Source: Rutidosis leptorrhynchoides
Lineage: Eukaryota > Streptophyta > Magnoliopsida > Asterales > Asteraceae
Length of the DNA stretch: 64,000 bases
Reading direction: 5' to 3'
NCBI RefSeq assembly: GCF_046630445.1
Contig: NC_092337.1
Coordinates: forward strand, 194,343,001-194,407,000
Positions 24,677 through 36,012 of this stretch are shown here, piece by piece. The notes beneath the pieces are model-generated. The model made no database searches and had not been told where the DNA came from. It saw nothing but the letters and a program-made list of their open reading frames with translations. The translations under genes and the position numbers were made by a program. The first letter of the stretch is position 1, and every line of letters begins with the position of its first letter.

Positions 24677-27645
24677 TAAGTTGTTGAAGGTGTTGACGAA
24701 TCTTCTGGAAATAGATGCAGGTATTTCTTCTTCATCTGATCTTCATGCTCTCAGGTGAACTCGGGTCCTCTACGAGCATTCCATCGAACCTTAACAATTG
24801 GTATCTTGTTTTGCTTAAGTCTTTTGACCTCACGATCCATTATTTCGACGGGTTCTTCGATGAATTGGAGTTTTTCGTTGATTTGGATTTCATCTAACGG
24901 AATAGTGAGATCTTCTTTAGCAAAACATTTCTTCAAATTCGAGACGTGGAAAATGTTATGTACAGCCACGAGTTGTCGAGGTAACTCAAGTCGGTAAGCT
25001 ACTGGTCCGACACGATCAATAATCTTGAATGGTCCAATATACCTTGGATTTAATTTCCCTCGTTTACCAAATCGAACAACGCCTTTCCAAGGTGCAACTT
25101 TAAGCATGACCATCTCTCCAATTTCAAATTCTATATCTTTTCTTTTAATGTCAGCGTAGCTCTTTTGTCGACTTTGGGCGATTTTCAACCGTTGTTGAAT
25201 TTGGATGATCTTCTCGGTAGTTTCTTGTATAATCTCCGGACCCGTAATCTGTCTATCCCCCACTTCACTCCAACAAATTGGAGACCTGCACTTTCTACCA
25301 TAAAGTGCTTCAAACGGCGCCATCTCAATGCTTGAATGGTAGCTGTTGTTGTAGGAAAATTCTGCTAACGGTAGATGTCGATCCCAACTGTTTCCGAAAT
25401 CAATAACACATGCTCGTAGCATGTCTTCAAGCGTTTGTATCGTCCTTTCGCTCTCCCCATCAGTTTGTGGATGATAGGCAGTACTCATGTCTAGACGAGT
25501 TCCTAATGCTTGCTGTAATGTCTGCCAGAATCTTGAAATAAATCTGCCATCCCTATCAGAGATAATAGAGATTGGTATTCCATGTCTGGAGATGACTTCC
25601 TTCAAATACAGTCGTGCTAACTTCTCCATCTTGTCATCTTCTCTTATTGGCAGGAAGTGTGCTGATTTGGTGAGACGATCAACTATTACCCAAATAGTAT
25701 CAAAACCACTTGCAGTCCTTGGCAATTTAGTGATGAAATCCATGGTAATGTTTTCCCATTTCCATTCTGGGATTTCGGATTGTTGAAGTAGACCTGATGG
25801 TTTCTGATGCTCAGCTTTGACCTTAGAACACGTCAAACATTCTCCTACGTATTTAGCAACATCGGCTTTCATACCCGGCCACCAAAAATGTTTCTTGAGA
25901 TCCTTGTACATCTTCCCCGTTCCAGGATGTATTGAGTATCTGGTTTTATGAGCTTCTCTAAGTACCATTTCTCTCATATCTCCAAATTTTGGTACCCAAA
26001 TCCTTTCAGCCCTATACCGGGTTCCGTCTTCCCGAATATTAAGATGCTTCTCCGATCCTTTGGGTATTTCATCCTTTAAATTTCCCTCTTTTAAAACTCC
26101 TTGTTGCGCCTCCTTTATTTGAGTAGTAATGTTATTATGAATCATTATATTCATAGATTTTACTCGAATGGGTTCTCTGTCCTTCCTGCTCAAGGCATCG
26201 GCTACCACATTTGCCTTCCCCGGGTGGTAACGAATCTCAAAGTCGTAATCATTCAATAATTCAATCCACCTACGCTGCCTCATATTCAGTTGTTTCTGAT
26301 TAAATATGTGTTGAAGACTTTTGTGGTCGGTATATATAATACTTTTGACCCCATATATGTAGTGCCTCCAAGTCTTTAATGCAAAAACAACCGCGCCTAA
26401 TTCCAAATCATGCGTCGTATAATTTTGTTCGTGAATCTTCAATTGTCTAGACGCATAAGCAATCACCTTCGTTCGTTGCATTAATACACAACCGAGACCT
26501 TGCTTTGATGCATCACAATAAATCACAAAATCATCATTCCCTTCAGGCAATGACAATATAGGTGCCGTAGTTAGCTTTTTCTTCAATAACTGAAACGCTT
26601 TCTCTTGTTCATCATTCCATTCAAATTTCTTCCCTTTATGCGTTAATGCAGTCAAGGGTTTTGCTATTCTGGAAAAGTCTTGGATGAACCTTCTGTAGTA
26701 ACCAGCTAGTCCTAAAAACTGGCGTATGTGTTTCGGAGTTTTCGGGGTTTCCCACTTTTCAACAGTTTCTATCTTTGCCGGATCCACCTTAATACCTTCT
26801 TTGTTCACTATGTGACCGAGGAATTGAACTTCTTCCAACCAAAATGCACACTTTGAAAACTTAGCGTACAATTCTTCCTTCCTCAATACTTCTAACACCT
26901 TTCTCAAATGTTCACCGTGTTCTTGGTCATTCTTTGAGTAAATAAGTATGTCATCAATGAAAACAATGACAAACTTGTCAAGGTATGGTCCACACACTCG
27001 GTTCATAAGGTCCATGAACACAGCTGGTGCATTAGTTAAACCAAACGGCATGACCATAAACTCGTAATGACCGTAACGTGTTCTGAAAGCAGTCTTTGGA
27101 ATATCATCTTCTTTCACCCGCATTTGATGATACCCGGAACGTAAGTCAATCTTTGAATAAACAGACGAGCCTTGTAGTTGATCAAATAAGTCGTCGATTC
27201 TCGGTAGTGGGTAGCGGTTCTTGATGGTAAGTTTGTTCAACTCTCGGTAGTCGATACACAACCTGAATGTACCATCTTTCTTCTTGACAAACAAAACAGG
27301 AGCTCCCCACGGTGATGTGCTTGGTCGAATGAAACCACGCTCTAAAAGTTCTTGTAATTGGCTTTGCAGTTCTTTCATCTCGCTGGGTGCGAGTCTATAA
27401 GGAGCACGAGCTATTGGTGCTCCTCCTGGTACAAGATCTATTTGAAATTCAACAGATCGATGTGGAGGTAGTCCCGGTAATTCTTTCGGAAATACATCGG
27501 GAAATTCTTTTGCGACGGAAACATCATTGATGCTCTTTTCTTCAGTTTGTACTTTCTCGACGTGTGCTAGAACAGCATAGCAACCTTTTCTTATTAGTTT
27601 TTGTGCCTTCAAATTACTAATAAGATGTAGCTTCATGTTGCCCTT
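24676..27645 (-). pseudogene. C-inner pol: RT, RNase H, integrase, chromodomain-like tail
   Basis: The longest frame in the window: 961 codons open from 27636 down to a stop at 24751-24753. Residues below count from that Met. RT has [10 protein letters not shown] and FIDD with the catalytic pair at 228-229. RNase H residues D375, E412, D437 and D480 are present. Integrase has H563/H570 and C600/C603, then D633, D694 and E730, with exactly 35 residues between the last two. The tail ([13 protein letters not shown]) is chromodomain-like, as in Tekay/Del chromoviruses. The stop at 24751-24753 replaces a Trp codon still present in C-outer and cuts the last 25 residues. Another stop at 27646-27648 separates it from protease. 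Confidence 0.94.
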
Positions 27646-29243
27646 TTATCCGTACACCATTAAGGGTTTTCCTTTTTCTCGTATAATGCGAATTACATTT
27701 TTGTAACAAACGATCTCTGCTTTCACTTCTTTCAACCAGTCCATACCGATTATCACATCAAAACTCCCTAACTCTACTGGTATCAAATCAATCTTAAATG
27801 TTTCGCTAACCAGTTTAATTTCTCGATTCCGACATATATTATCTGCTGAAATTAATTTACCATTTGCTAATTCGAGTAAAAATTTACTATCCAAAGGCGT
27901 CAATGGACAACTTAATTTAGCACAAAAATCTCTACTCATATAGCTTCTATCCGCACCCGAATCAAATAAAACGTAAGCAGATTTATTGTCAATAAGAAAC
28001 GTACCCGTAACAAGCTCCGGGTCTTCCTGTGCCTCTGCCGCATTAATATTGAAAACTCTTCCACGGCCTTGTCCATTCGTGTTCTCCTGGTTCGAGCAAT
28101 TTCTAATAATGTGGCCCGGTTTTCCACATTTATAACAAACTACATTGGCATAACTTGCTCCGACACTACTTGCTCCGCCATTACTCATTCCGACACCATT
28201 TTTTCCTTTCGTTCTATTAACCCTTGGTCCGTAGACCTCACACTTCGCCGCGCTATGACCATTTCTTTTACACTTGTTGCAAAATTTGGTGCAGAACCCC
28301 GAGTGATACTTTTCACACCTTTGGCATAGCTGCTTCTGATTGTTGTTGTTGTTGCGGTTATTATTGTGGTTGGGATGATTGTTGTAGTTGCTGTTGTTGT
28401 TGTTGTTGTTGGGCCGTTTATTGTAGTTGCGATTGATGTTGCGATTGTTGGGATAATTGTTGCGATTATTGTTGTAATTGCTGTTGTTGTTGTATTGGTG
28501 ATTCTTATCACCGATTTCCTCCCACTTTCTTTTGACTTGCTTCACATTGGCCTCTTCAGCAGTCTGTTCTTTAATTCTTTCTTCAATCTGGTTCACTAGT
28601 TTGTGAGCCATTCTACATGCCTGTTGTATGGAGGCGGGCTCGTGTGAACTTATATCTTCTTGGATTCTTTCCGGTAATCCTTTCACAAACGCGTCGATCT
28701 TCTCTTCCTCATCTTCGAATGCTCCCGGACACAATAGGCACAATTCTGTGAATCGTCTTTCGTACGTGGTAATATCAAATCCTTGGGTTCGTAACCCTCT
28801 AAGTTCTGTCTTGAGCTATTGACCTCAGTTCTGGGACGGTACTTCTCGTTCATCAAGTGCTTGAATGCTGACCACGGTAGTGCGTACGCATCGTCTTGTC
28901 CCACTTGCTCTAGATAGGTATTCCACCATGTTAACGCAGAACCTGTGAAGGTATGCGTAGCGTACTTCACTTTGTCCTCTTCAGTACACTTACTTATGGC
29001 AAACACCGATTCGACCTTCTCGGTCCACCGTTTCAATCCGATCGGTCCTTCGGTTCCATCAAATTCCAAAGGTTTGCAGGCAGTGAATTCTTTGTAGGTG
29101 CATCCTACACGATTTCCTGTACTGCTAGATCCAAGGTTATTGTTGGTATGTAGCGCAGCCTGTACTGCGGCTATGTTTGAAGCTAGAAAAGTACGGAATT
29201 CCTCTTCATTCATATTCACGGTGTGTCGAGTAGTCGGTGCCAT
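27646..29243 (-). pseudogene. C-inner gag-protease with one frameshift
   Basis: Gag starts at 29243 (MAPTTRHT), chosen because C-outer has the same Met and context. The N-terminal half, including the WWNTYL region, runs to about 28817. A 1-bp loss there, relative to C-outer, shifts the frame; the rest continues in 27646-28743. That part has an Asn-rich linker, two zinc knuckles (CNKCKRNGHSAAKC and CYKCGKPGHIIRNC), and an aspartic protease with DSGADRSYMS and a later IIGMDW motif. It ends at a TAA (27646-27648) where C-outer reads Glu, in the same frame as the RT. The wild-type product would be one gag-pol polyprotein. Confidence 0.93.
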
Positions 29244-29375
29244 TTCCCTCAAAATAGTCAAATGGAACAAGTTAATCATACAGAATATTAAGAGTAGTTA
29301 ATAGTATTTCGTAGCATAATATGAACTCATTTATAAAAGCTTTTTCTTCATATTAGCGTTTTATAAGTTTAAATT

Positions 29376-29392
29376 CGGGTAGTACCTACCCG
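29376..29392. repeat. Internal PPT-like palindrome (C-inner)
   Basis: CGGGTAGTACCTACCCG lies 150 bp upstream of gag and 190 bp downstream of the F-box stop. Its right half plus TTAA equals the real PPT at 24641-24655. It could act as a second plus-strand primer or be a relic of an ancestral 3' end. Confidence 0.7.
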
Positions 29393-29584
29393 TTAAGTTC
29401 ATACTTAGTAGCTAATATACAATTCAACTACTACAATTCTATATGAAAAACTGATTATAATAATATTTCGCGTTCAAACTTTTACACAATATTTTACAAA
29501 CTTACGATACCGCTTATTTTACATATAGCATGAAATATAGCACACAATAAATTTGATACAAGATGGTTGTGAAGATAATTCTAG

Positions 29585-30268
29585 CTAGTACACAAGTCGT
29601 TCAGCAAAGGCAATAAAGACACGTAATTCATATGTCCAGAAACAAGTCATGCATTCTGGTTTTACTAGGATTACTTCCCATCCTTGGTCTTGTGGAACAT
29701 AACCGTTATGGCCGTTGATAAGACAGCGTGTTGTAACGTCGTCAAAGGGACGAGGGTTACGTAATGTCCAACAGTCCCGTAATAATCTAAAAACCTCATT
29801 TCTTACCCCAATTACCGACTCCGTCACTTGTGGAAACGTTTTGTTTAATAGTTGTATCCCGATGTTCTTGTTCTCACTTTGGTGAGAAGCGAACATTACT
29901 AATCCGTAAGCATAACATGCTTCTTTATGTTGCATGTTAGCCGCTTTTTCTAAATCACGAAGTCCAATATTCGGATATATTGAGTCAAAATAATTTCTTA
30001 ACCCGTTGCGTAAAATAGCATTTGGGTTCCCCGCAATATATGCGTCAAAGTAAACACATCGTAACTTATGGGTTTCCCAATGTGATATCCCCCATCTTTC
30101 AAACGAAAGTCTCTTATAAACCAAGACATTCTTGGAACGTTCTTCGAATGTCTTACAAACTGATCTCGCCTTAAATAGTTGTGCCGAAGAATTCTGGCCG
30201 ACTCTAGACAAGATTTCATCAATCATGTCTCCGGGTAGGTCTCTTAAAATATTGGGTTGTCTATCCAT
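29585..30268 (-). CDS. F-box protein carried by C-inner
   Basis: An intact 227-residue frame on the same strand as gag-pol. Residues about 8-48 form an F-box (LPGDMIDEILSRVG, then VCKTF), the domain that binds SKP1 in SCF ubiquitin ligases. Residues about 80-145 (NPNAILRNGLRNYF, KAANMQHKEACYAYG) resemble the Sel1/TPR-like part of plant F-box proteins of the At2g35280/At1g67623 group. The C-terminus has CxxC at 206-209 followed by FWTYELRVF, also like that group. The start is the first Met of the frame and agrees with the C-outer copy. It begins 136 bp after the acidic ORF ends and probably relies on the LTR promoter. Its substrate is unknown. The family call is from memory of motifs, not a search. 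Confidence 0.8.
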   Translation of the reverse strand: MDRQPNILRDLPGDMIDEILSRVGQNSSAQLFKARSVCKTFEERSKNVLVYKRLSFERWGISHWETHKLRCVYFDAYIAGNPNAILRNGLRNYFDSIYPNIGLRDLEKAANMQHKEACYAYGLVMFASHQSENKNIGIQLLNKTFPQVTESVIGVRNEVFRLLRDCWTLRNPRPFDDVTTRCLINGHNGYVPQDQGWEVILVKPECMTCFWTYELRVFIAFAERLVY

Positions 30269-30404
30269 TTTGTGTTTTTAAACTGTAAAATAGACAAGAG
30301 TTAGATTCATAAAAAAATACTTATTAATACAAGCAATTTTTACATATATCATAAAGCATAAGAACACTATATTACATATATTACACCACACGAATACAAC
30401 TATC

Positions 30405-31019
30405 TTATTCCGACTCGCTCATTTCTTCTTCTTCGGTTTTGGTTCGTTTTGCCAAGTTTCTAGGGATATATGATGTTCCCCTAATACGAGCCGTCGTTGT
30501 CCACATTGGTTTAGAAAAACCTGGTGGTTTAGAGGTTCCCGGGTCATTGTTACAACTTAAGGACTTCGGGGGTCGACGATACATATAAAGTTCATCGGGG
30601 TTGGAATTAGATTTCTCTATTTTTATGCCCTTTCCCTTATTATTTTCTTTTGCCTTTTTAAATTCAGTTGGGGTAATTTCTATAACATCATCGGAATTCT
30701 CGTCGGAATCCGATTCATCGGAGAATTGGTAATCCTCCCAATATTTTGCTTCCTTGGCGGAAACACCATTGACCATAATTAACTTTGGTCGGTTGGTTGA
30801 GGATTTTCTTTTACTTAACCGTTTTATTATTTCTCCCACCGGTTCTATTTCTTCATCCGGTTCCGATTCTTCTTCCGGTTCCGATTCTTCTTCCGGTTCT
30901 GACTCTTCTTCCGGTTCCTCTTCGGGAACTTGTGAATCAGTCCACAAATCATTCCAATTTACATTTGACTCTTCATTATTATTAGGTGAGTCAATGGGAC
31001 TTGTTCTAGAGGTAGACAT
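30405..31019 (-). CDS. Acidic repeat protein carried by C-inner (function unknown)
   Basis: An intact 204-residue frame, the first ORF after the primer site. The N-terminus is Ser/Asn-rich. Residues about 30-62 are a Glu/Pro repeat of the six-residue unit EPEEES. A basic cluster (KRLSKRK) follows and could be a nuclear signal. A central acidic block holds VIEI, resembling a SUMO-interacting motif. The C-terminal half is basic and Pro/Gly-containing and ends in another acidic stretch. I recognise no family. A second, truncated copy exists in C-outer with a 15-bp instead of an 18-bp repeat unit, still in frame, which supports it being a real gene of this element family. Confidence 0.7.
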   Translation of the reverse strand: MSTSRTSPIDSPNNNEESNVNWNDLWTDSQVPEEEPEEESEPEEESEPEEESEPDEEIEPVGEIIKRLSKRKSSTNRPKLIMVNGVSAKEAKYWEDYQFSDESDSDENSDDVIEITPTEFKKAKENNKGKGIKIEKSNSNPDELYMYRRPPKSLSCNNDPGTSKPPGFSKPMWTTTARIRGTSYIPRNLAKRTKTEEEEMSESE

Positions 31020-31130
31020 CTATCACATAATATCAAACGCGTTAAGAGATTAATATATCACATAATATTCACATGTTAAAAATATATAGTTTCCAACAAA
31101 ATTTGTTAAGCAATCATTTTTCAAGTAAAC

Positions 31131-31163
31131 ACGGTCGAAGTCCAGACTCACTAATGCATCCTA
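31131..31163 (-). promoter_or_regulatory. Conserved leader motif (C-inner)
   Basis: The sense strand reads GGATGCATTAGTGAGTCTGG followed by ACTTCGACCGTG, between the primer site and the first ORF. Near-identical copies occur in C-outer (35914-35950), A (39921-39953) and, in part, B (9594-9613). Its position suggests a packaging or dimerisation signal; that is inference. Confidence 0.55.
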
Positions 31164-31214
31164 ACAAACTCGATAAGACACACTAATGCAAAATTCTGGT
31201 TCTCTAAGACCAAC

Positions 31215-31226
31215 GCTCGGATACCA
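31215..31226 (-). promoter_or_regulatory. Primer binding site of C-inner
   Basis: Sense TGGTATCCGAGC lies two bases from the LTR end. It differs by one base from the initiator-Met-tRNA site TGGTATCAGAGC seen in B and C-outer. Confidence 0.8.
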
Positions 31227-31228
31227 AC

Positions 31229-34200
31229 TGAAATGTCCCGTTCTTATTGATTAAAAACGTTCCATATTAATTGATTTCGTTGCGAGGTTTTGACCTCTAT
31301 ATGAGACGTTTTTCAAAGACTGCATTCATTTTAAAACAAACCATAACCTTTATTTCATCAATAAAGGTTTAAAAAGCTTTACGTAGATTATCAAATAATG
31401 ATAATCTAAAATATCCTGTTTACACACGACCATTACATAATGGTTTACAATACAAATATGTTACAACAAAATAAGTTTCTTGAATGCAGTTTTTACACAA
31501 TATCATACAAGCATGGACTCCAAATCTCGTCCTTATTTAAGTATGCGACAGCGGAAGCTCTTAATAATCACCTGAGAATAAACATGCTTAAAACGTCAAC
31601 AAAAATGTTGGTGAGTTATAGGTTTAACCTATATATATCAAATCATAATAATAGACCACAAGATTTCATATTTCAATACATATCCCATACATAGAGATAA
31701 AAATCATTCATATGGTGAACACCTGGTAACCGACATTAACAAGATGCATATATAAGAATATCCCCATCATTCCGGGACACCCTTCGGATATGATATAAAT
31801 TTTGAAGTACTAAAGCATCCGGTACTTTGGATGGGGTTTGTTAGGCCCAATAGATCTATCTTTAGGATTCGCGTCAATTAGGGTGTCTGTTCCCTAATTC
31901 TTAGATTACCAGACTTAATAAAAAGGGGCATATTCGATTTCGATAATTCAACCATAGAATGTAGTTTCACGTACTTGTGTCTATTTTGTAAATCATTTAT
32001 AATACCTGCATGTATTCTCATCCCAAAAATATTAGATTTTAAAAGTGGGACTATAACTCAATTTTACAGATTTTTTACTTCGTCGGGAAGTAAGACTTGG
32101 CCACTGGTCGATTCACGAACCTATAACAAATATGTACTTATATATTAAAGTATGTTCAAAATATATTTACAACACTTTTAATACATTTTGATGTTTTAAG
32201 TTTATTAAGTCAGCTGTCCTCGTTAGTAACCTACAACTAGTTGTCCACGGTTAGATGTACAGAAATAAATCGATATATATTATCTTGAATCAATCCACGA
32301 CCCAGTGTATACATATCTCAGTATTGATCACAATTCAAACTATATATATTTTGGAATCAACCTCAACCCTGTATAGCTAACTCCAACATTCACATATAGA
32401 GTGTCTATGGTTGTTCCGAAATATATATAGATGTGTCGACATGATAGGTCGAAACATTGTATACGTGTCTATGGTATCTCAAGATTACATAATATACAAT
32501 ACAAGTTGATTAAGTTATGGTTGGAATAGATTTGTTACCAATTTTCACGTAGCTAAAATGAGAAAAATTATCCAATCTTGTTTTACCCATAACTTCTTCA
32601 TTTTAAATCCGTTTTGAGTGAATCAAATTGCTATGGTTTCATATTGAACTCTATTTTATGAATCTAAACAGAAAAAGTATAGGTTTATAGTCGGAAAAAT
32701 AAGTTACAAGTCATTTTTGTAAAGGTAGTCATTTCAGTCGAAAGAACGACGTCTAGATGACCATTTTAGAAAACATACTTCCACTTTGAGTTTAACCATA
32801 ATTTTTGGATATAGTTTCATGTTCATAATAAAAATCATTTTCTCAGAATAACAACTTTTAAATCAAAGTTTATCATAGTTTTTAATTAACTAACCCAAAA
32901 CAGCCCGCGGTGTTACTACGACGGCGTAAATCCGGTTTTACGGTGTTTTTCGTGTTTCCAGGTTTTAAATCATTAAGTTAGCATATCATATAGATATAGA
33001 ACATGTGTTTAGTTGATTTTAAAAGTCAAGTTATAAGGATTAACTTTTGTTTGCGAACAACTTTAGAATTAACTAAACTATGTTCTAGTGATTACAAGTT
33101 TAAACCTTCGAATAAGATAGCTTTATATGTATGAATCGAATGATGTTATGAACATCATTACTACTCTAAGTTCCTTGGATAAACCTACTGGAAAAGATAA
33201 AAATGGATCTAGCTTCAACGGATCCTTGGATGGCTCGAAGTTCTTGAAGCAGAATCATGACACGAAAACAAGTTCAAGTAAGATCATCACTTGAAATAAG
33301 ATTGTTATAGTTATAGAAATTGAACCAAAGTTTGAATATGATTATTACCTTATATTAGAATGATAACTTACTGTAAGAAACAAAGATTTCTTGAGGTTGG
33401 ATGATCACCTTACAAGATTGGAAGTGAGCTAGCAAACTTGAAAGTATTCTTGATTTTATGTAACTAGAACTTGTAGAATTTATGAAGAACACTTAGAACT
33501 TGAAGATAGAACTTGAGAGAGATCAATTAGATGAAGAAAATTGAAGAATGAAAGTGTTTGTAGGTGTTTTTGGTCGTTGGTGTATGGATTAGATATAAAG
33601 GATATGTAATTTTGTTTTCATGTAAATAAGTCATAAATGATTTCTCATATTTTTGTAATTTTATGAGATATTTCATGCTAGTTGCCAAATGATGGTTCCC
33701 ACATGTGTTAGGTGACTCACATGGGCTGCTAAGAGCTGATCATTGGAGTGTATATACCAATAGTACATACATCTAAAAGCTGTGTATTGTACGAGTACGA
33801 ATACGGGTGCATACGAGTAGAATTGTTGATGAAACTGAACGAGGATGTAATTGTAAGCATTTTTGTTAAGTAGAAGTATTTTGATAAGTGTATTGAAGTC
33901 TTTAAAAAGTGTATAAATACATATTAAAACACTACATGTATATACATTTTAACTGAGTCGTTAAGTCATCGTTAGTCGTTACATGTAAGTGTTGTTTTGA
34001 AACCTTTAGGTTAACGATCTTATTAAATGTTGTTAACCCAATGTTTATAATATCAAATGAGATTTTAAATTATTATATTATCATGATATTATCATGTATG
34101 AATATCTCTTAATATGATATATATACATTAAATATCTTTACAACGATAATCGTTACATATATGTCTCGTTTAAAAATCATTAAGTTAGTAGTCTTGTTTT

Positions 34201-34484
34201 TACATATGTAGTTCATTGTTAATATACTTAATGATATGTTTACTTATCATAGTATCATGTTAACTATATATATATATATCCATATATATGTCATCATATA
34301 GTTTTTACAAGTTTTAACGTTCGTGAATCACCGGTCAACTTGGGTGGTCAATTGTCTATATGAAACATATTTCAATTAATCAAGTCTTAACAAGTTTGAT
34401 TGCTTAACATGTTGGAAACATTTAATCATGTAAATATCAATCTCAATTAATATATATAAACATGGAAAAGTTCGGGTCACTACA
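31229..34484 (-). repeat. C-inner 5' LTR
   Basis: A 3,256-bp LTR near-identical to 21381-24640. It would provide the promoter for the acidic ORF, F-box ORF and gag-pol. The conserved hairpin is at 33139-33159. Confidence 0.94.
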
Positions 34485-34502
34485 CTATAAAGGTAATTCT
34501 AA

Positions 34503-35195
34503 TTAATACGCAAGTTGTTCAACAAAGGCAATAAAGACACGTAATTCATAAGTCCAGAAACAGGTCATGCATTCTGGTTTTACTAAAACGACTTCCCATC
34601 CTTGATCTTGTGGAAAGTAACCGTTATGACCATTGGCTAGGAAGCATGTTGTAATGTCGTCTAAAGGACGAGGGTTTTGTAATGCCCAACAGCCTTGTAG
34701 CAATCTAAAAACCTTGTTTCTTACCCCAACTACTGAGTCCGTCACTTGTGGGAATGTTTTATTTAATAGTTGTAATCCGATGTTCTTTTTCTCACTTTAG
34801 TGAGAAGCGAACATCACTAACCCGTAATCATAATATGCTTCTTTATGTTGCATGTTAGAAGCTGTTTCTAATTCACAAAATCCTATGTTGGGATATGTTG
34901 AGTCAAAATAGGTTCTTAACCCTTAGCGAAAAATTGCATTTGGGTTCCTCGCATTTAACGTTTTAAAGAAAACACGGCGTAACTTACGGTCTCCCCAATG
35001 TGATATACCCCACCTATCAAAGGAAAGCCTTTTATAAACTAAGGCATTTCTGAAAAGTCTTTCAAATGTTTGACAAGTTAATTTTGCCATAACTAATTGT
35101 GCTGATGAATTCTGACCGACTCTAGACAAGACTTCATCAATCATATCCTCTGGTAGGTCTTCTAAAATATTCGGTTGTTTACCCTTAACGTTCAT
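34503..35195 (-). pseudogene. F-box protein remnant of C-outer
   Basis: A second copy of the F-box gene, in one frame of 231 codons with two in-frame stops (about 34923-34925 and 34798-34800). The F-box (LPEDMIDEVLSRVG) and the C-terminal CxxC-FWTYELRVF block are well kept. Compared with the C-inner copy, most differences are single codons without indels, and the C-terminal 80 residues are the most conserved. It confirms that the F-box gene belongs to the family and was not captured by one copy only. Confidence 0.85.
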
Positions 35196-35335
35196 TTTGT
35201 GTTTTAATACTGTAAAAATAGACGAGGGTTAGATTCATAAAAGATAATTAACAAACAATACAAGCAATTTTACATTTATCAAAAAAAGCACAATCACACT
35301 ATATTACATATATTACACAACATGATTACAACTCT

Positions 35336-35885
35336 TTAATCCGACTCACTCATTTCTTCTTCTTCGGAGTTGGTTCGTTTTGCTAATTTCCTAGGGATAT
35401 ATGATGCTCCCCTAATACGAGCTATCATTTTCCACAATGGTTTAGAAAAACCTGGTGGTTTAGAGGTTCCCGGGTTATTGTTATATTTTAGGAAATACGG
35501 ACGTTTCCGATACATATAAAGTTCATCGGGGTTGGAATCAGGTTTCTCTATTTTTATACCTTTTCCCTTATTATTTTCTTTTGCTTTATTAAATTGGGTC
35601 GAGGTAATTTTTATAACATCATCGGAATCCTCATCGGGATCCGATTCATCAGAAAATTGGTAATCTTCCCAATATTTTGCTTCCTCGGCGGAAACACCAT
35701 TGACCATTATTGACTTTGGTCAGTTGGTTGAGGATTTTCTTTTATTTAACCGATTTACTGTAGGTATCAATATTTCTTCCTCCAGAACCCCTTCTTCTTC
35801 CGATTCTTCCTCTTCCGGTTCCTCCTCTTCCGGTTCCTCTTCTTCCGGTTCCTCCTCTTCCGGTTCCTCTTCTTCAGGTTCCTCC
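35336..35885 (-). pseudogene. Acidic repeat protein remnant of C-outer (N-terminus lost)
   Basis: Matches the C-inner acidic ORF from the repeat block to the C-terminus. Here the repeat is a 15-bp unit coding EEPEE. Directly upstream of the repeat the frame hits TAG and joins the leader, so the N-terminal Ser/Asn part and the start codon have been deleted. The longest remaining frame from a Met is 35336-35707. Confidence 0.75.
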
Positions 35886-35998
35886 TAAGCAATCGTTTAT
35901 TTTAAAGAAAAACATGGTCGAAGTCCAGACTCACTAATGCATCCTAACAAACTCAGTAAGACACACTAATGCAAAAATTCTGGTTCTCAAAGACCAAT

Positions 35999-36010
35999 GC
36001 TCTGATACCA
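35999..36010 (-). promoter_or_regulatory. Primer binding site of C-outer
   Basis: Sense TGGTATCAGAGC lies two bases inside the 5' LTR, complementary to initiator-Met tRNA. Confidence 0.88.
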
Positions 36011-36012
36011 GC

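Larger units (their letters stand above)
21381..34484 (-). mobile_element. C-inner: recent Ty3/gypsy chromovirus carrying acidic and F-box ORFs
   Basis: A complete 13.1-kb minus-strand element inserted in C-outer just downstream (in sense) of its F-box remnant. Order in sense: 5' LTR 31229-34484, primer site 31215-31226, acidic ORF 30405-31019, F-box ORF 29585-30268, internal PPT-like palindrome, gag-protease 27646-29243, RT-RNase H-integrase-chromodomain 24676-27645, PPT, 3' LTR 21381-24640. By eye the LTRs differ at only about two bases plus one TA-repeat length change, so insertion is very recent. The coding region nonetheless has two nonsense codons and a frameshift. Confidence 0.94.
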
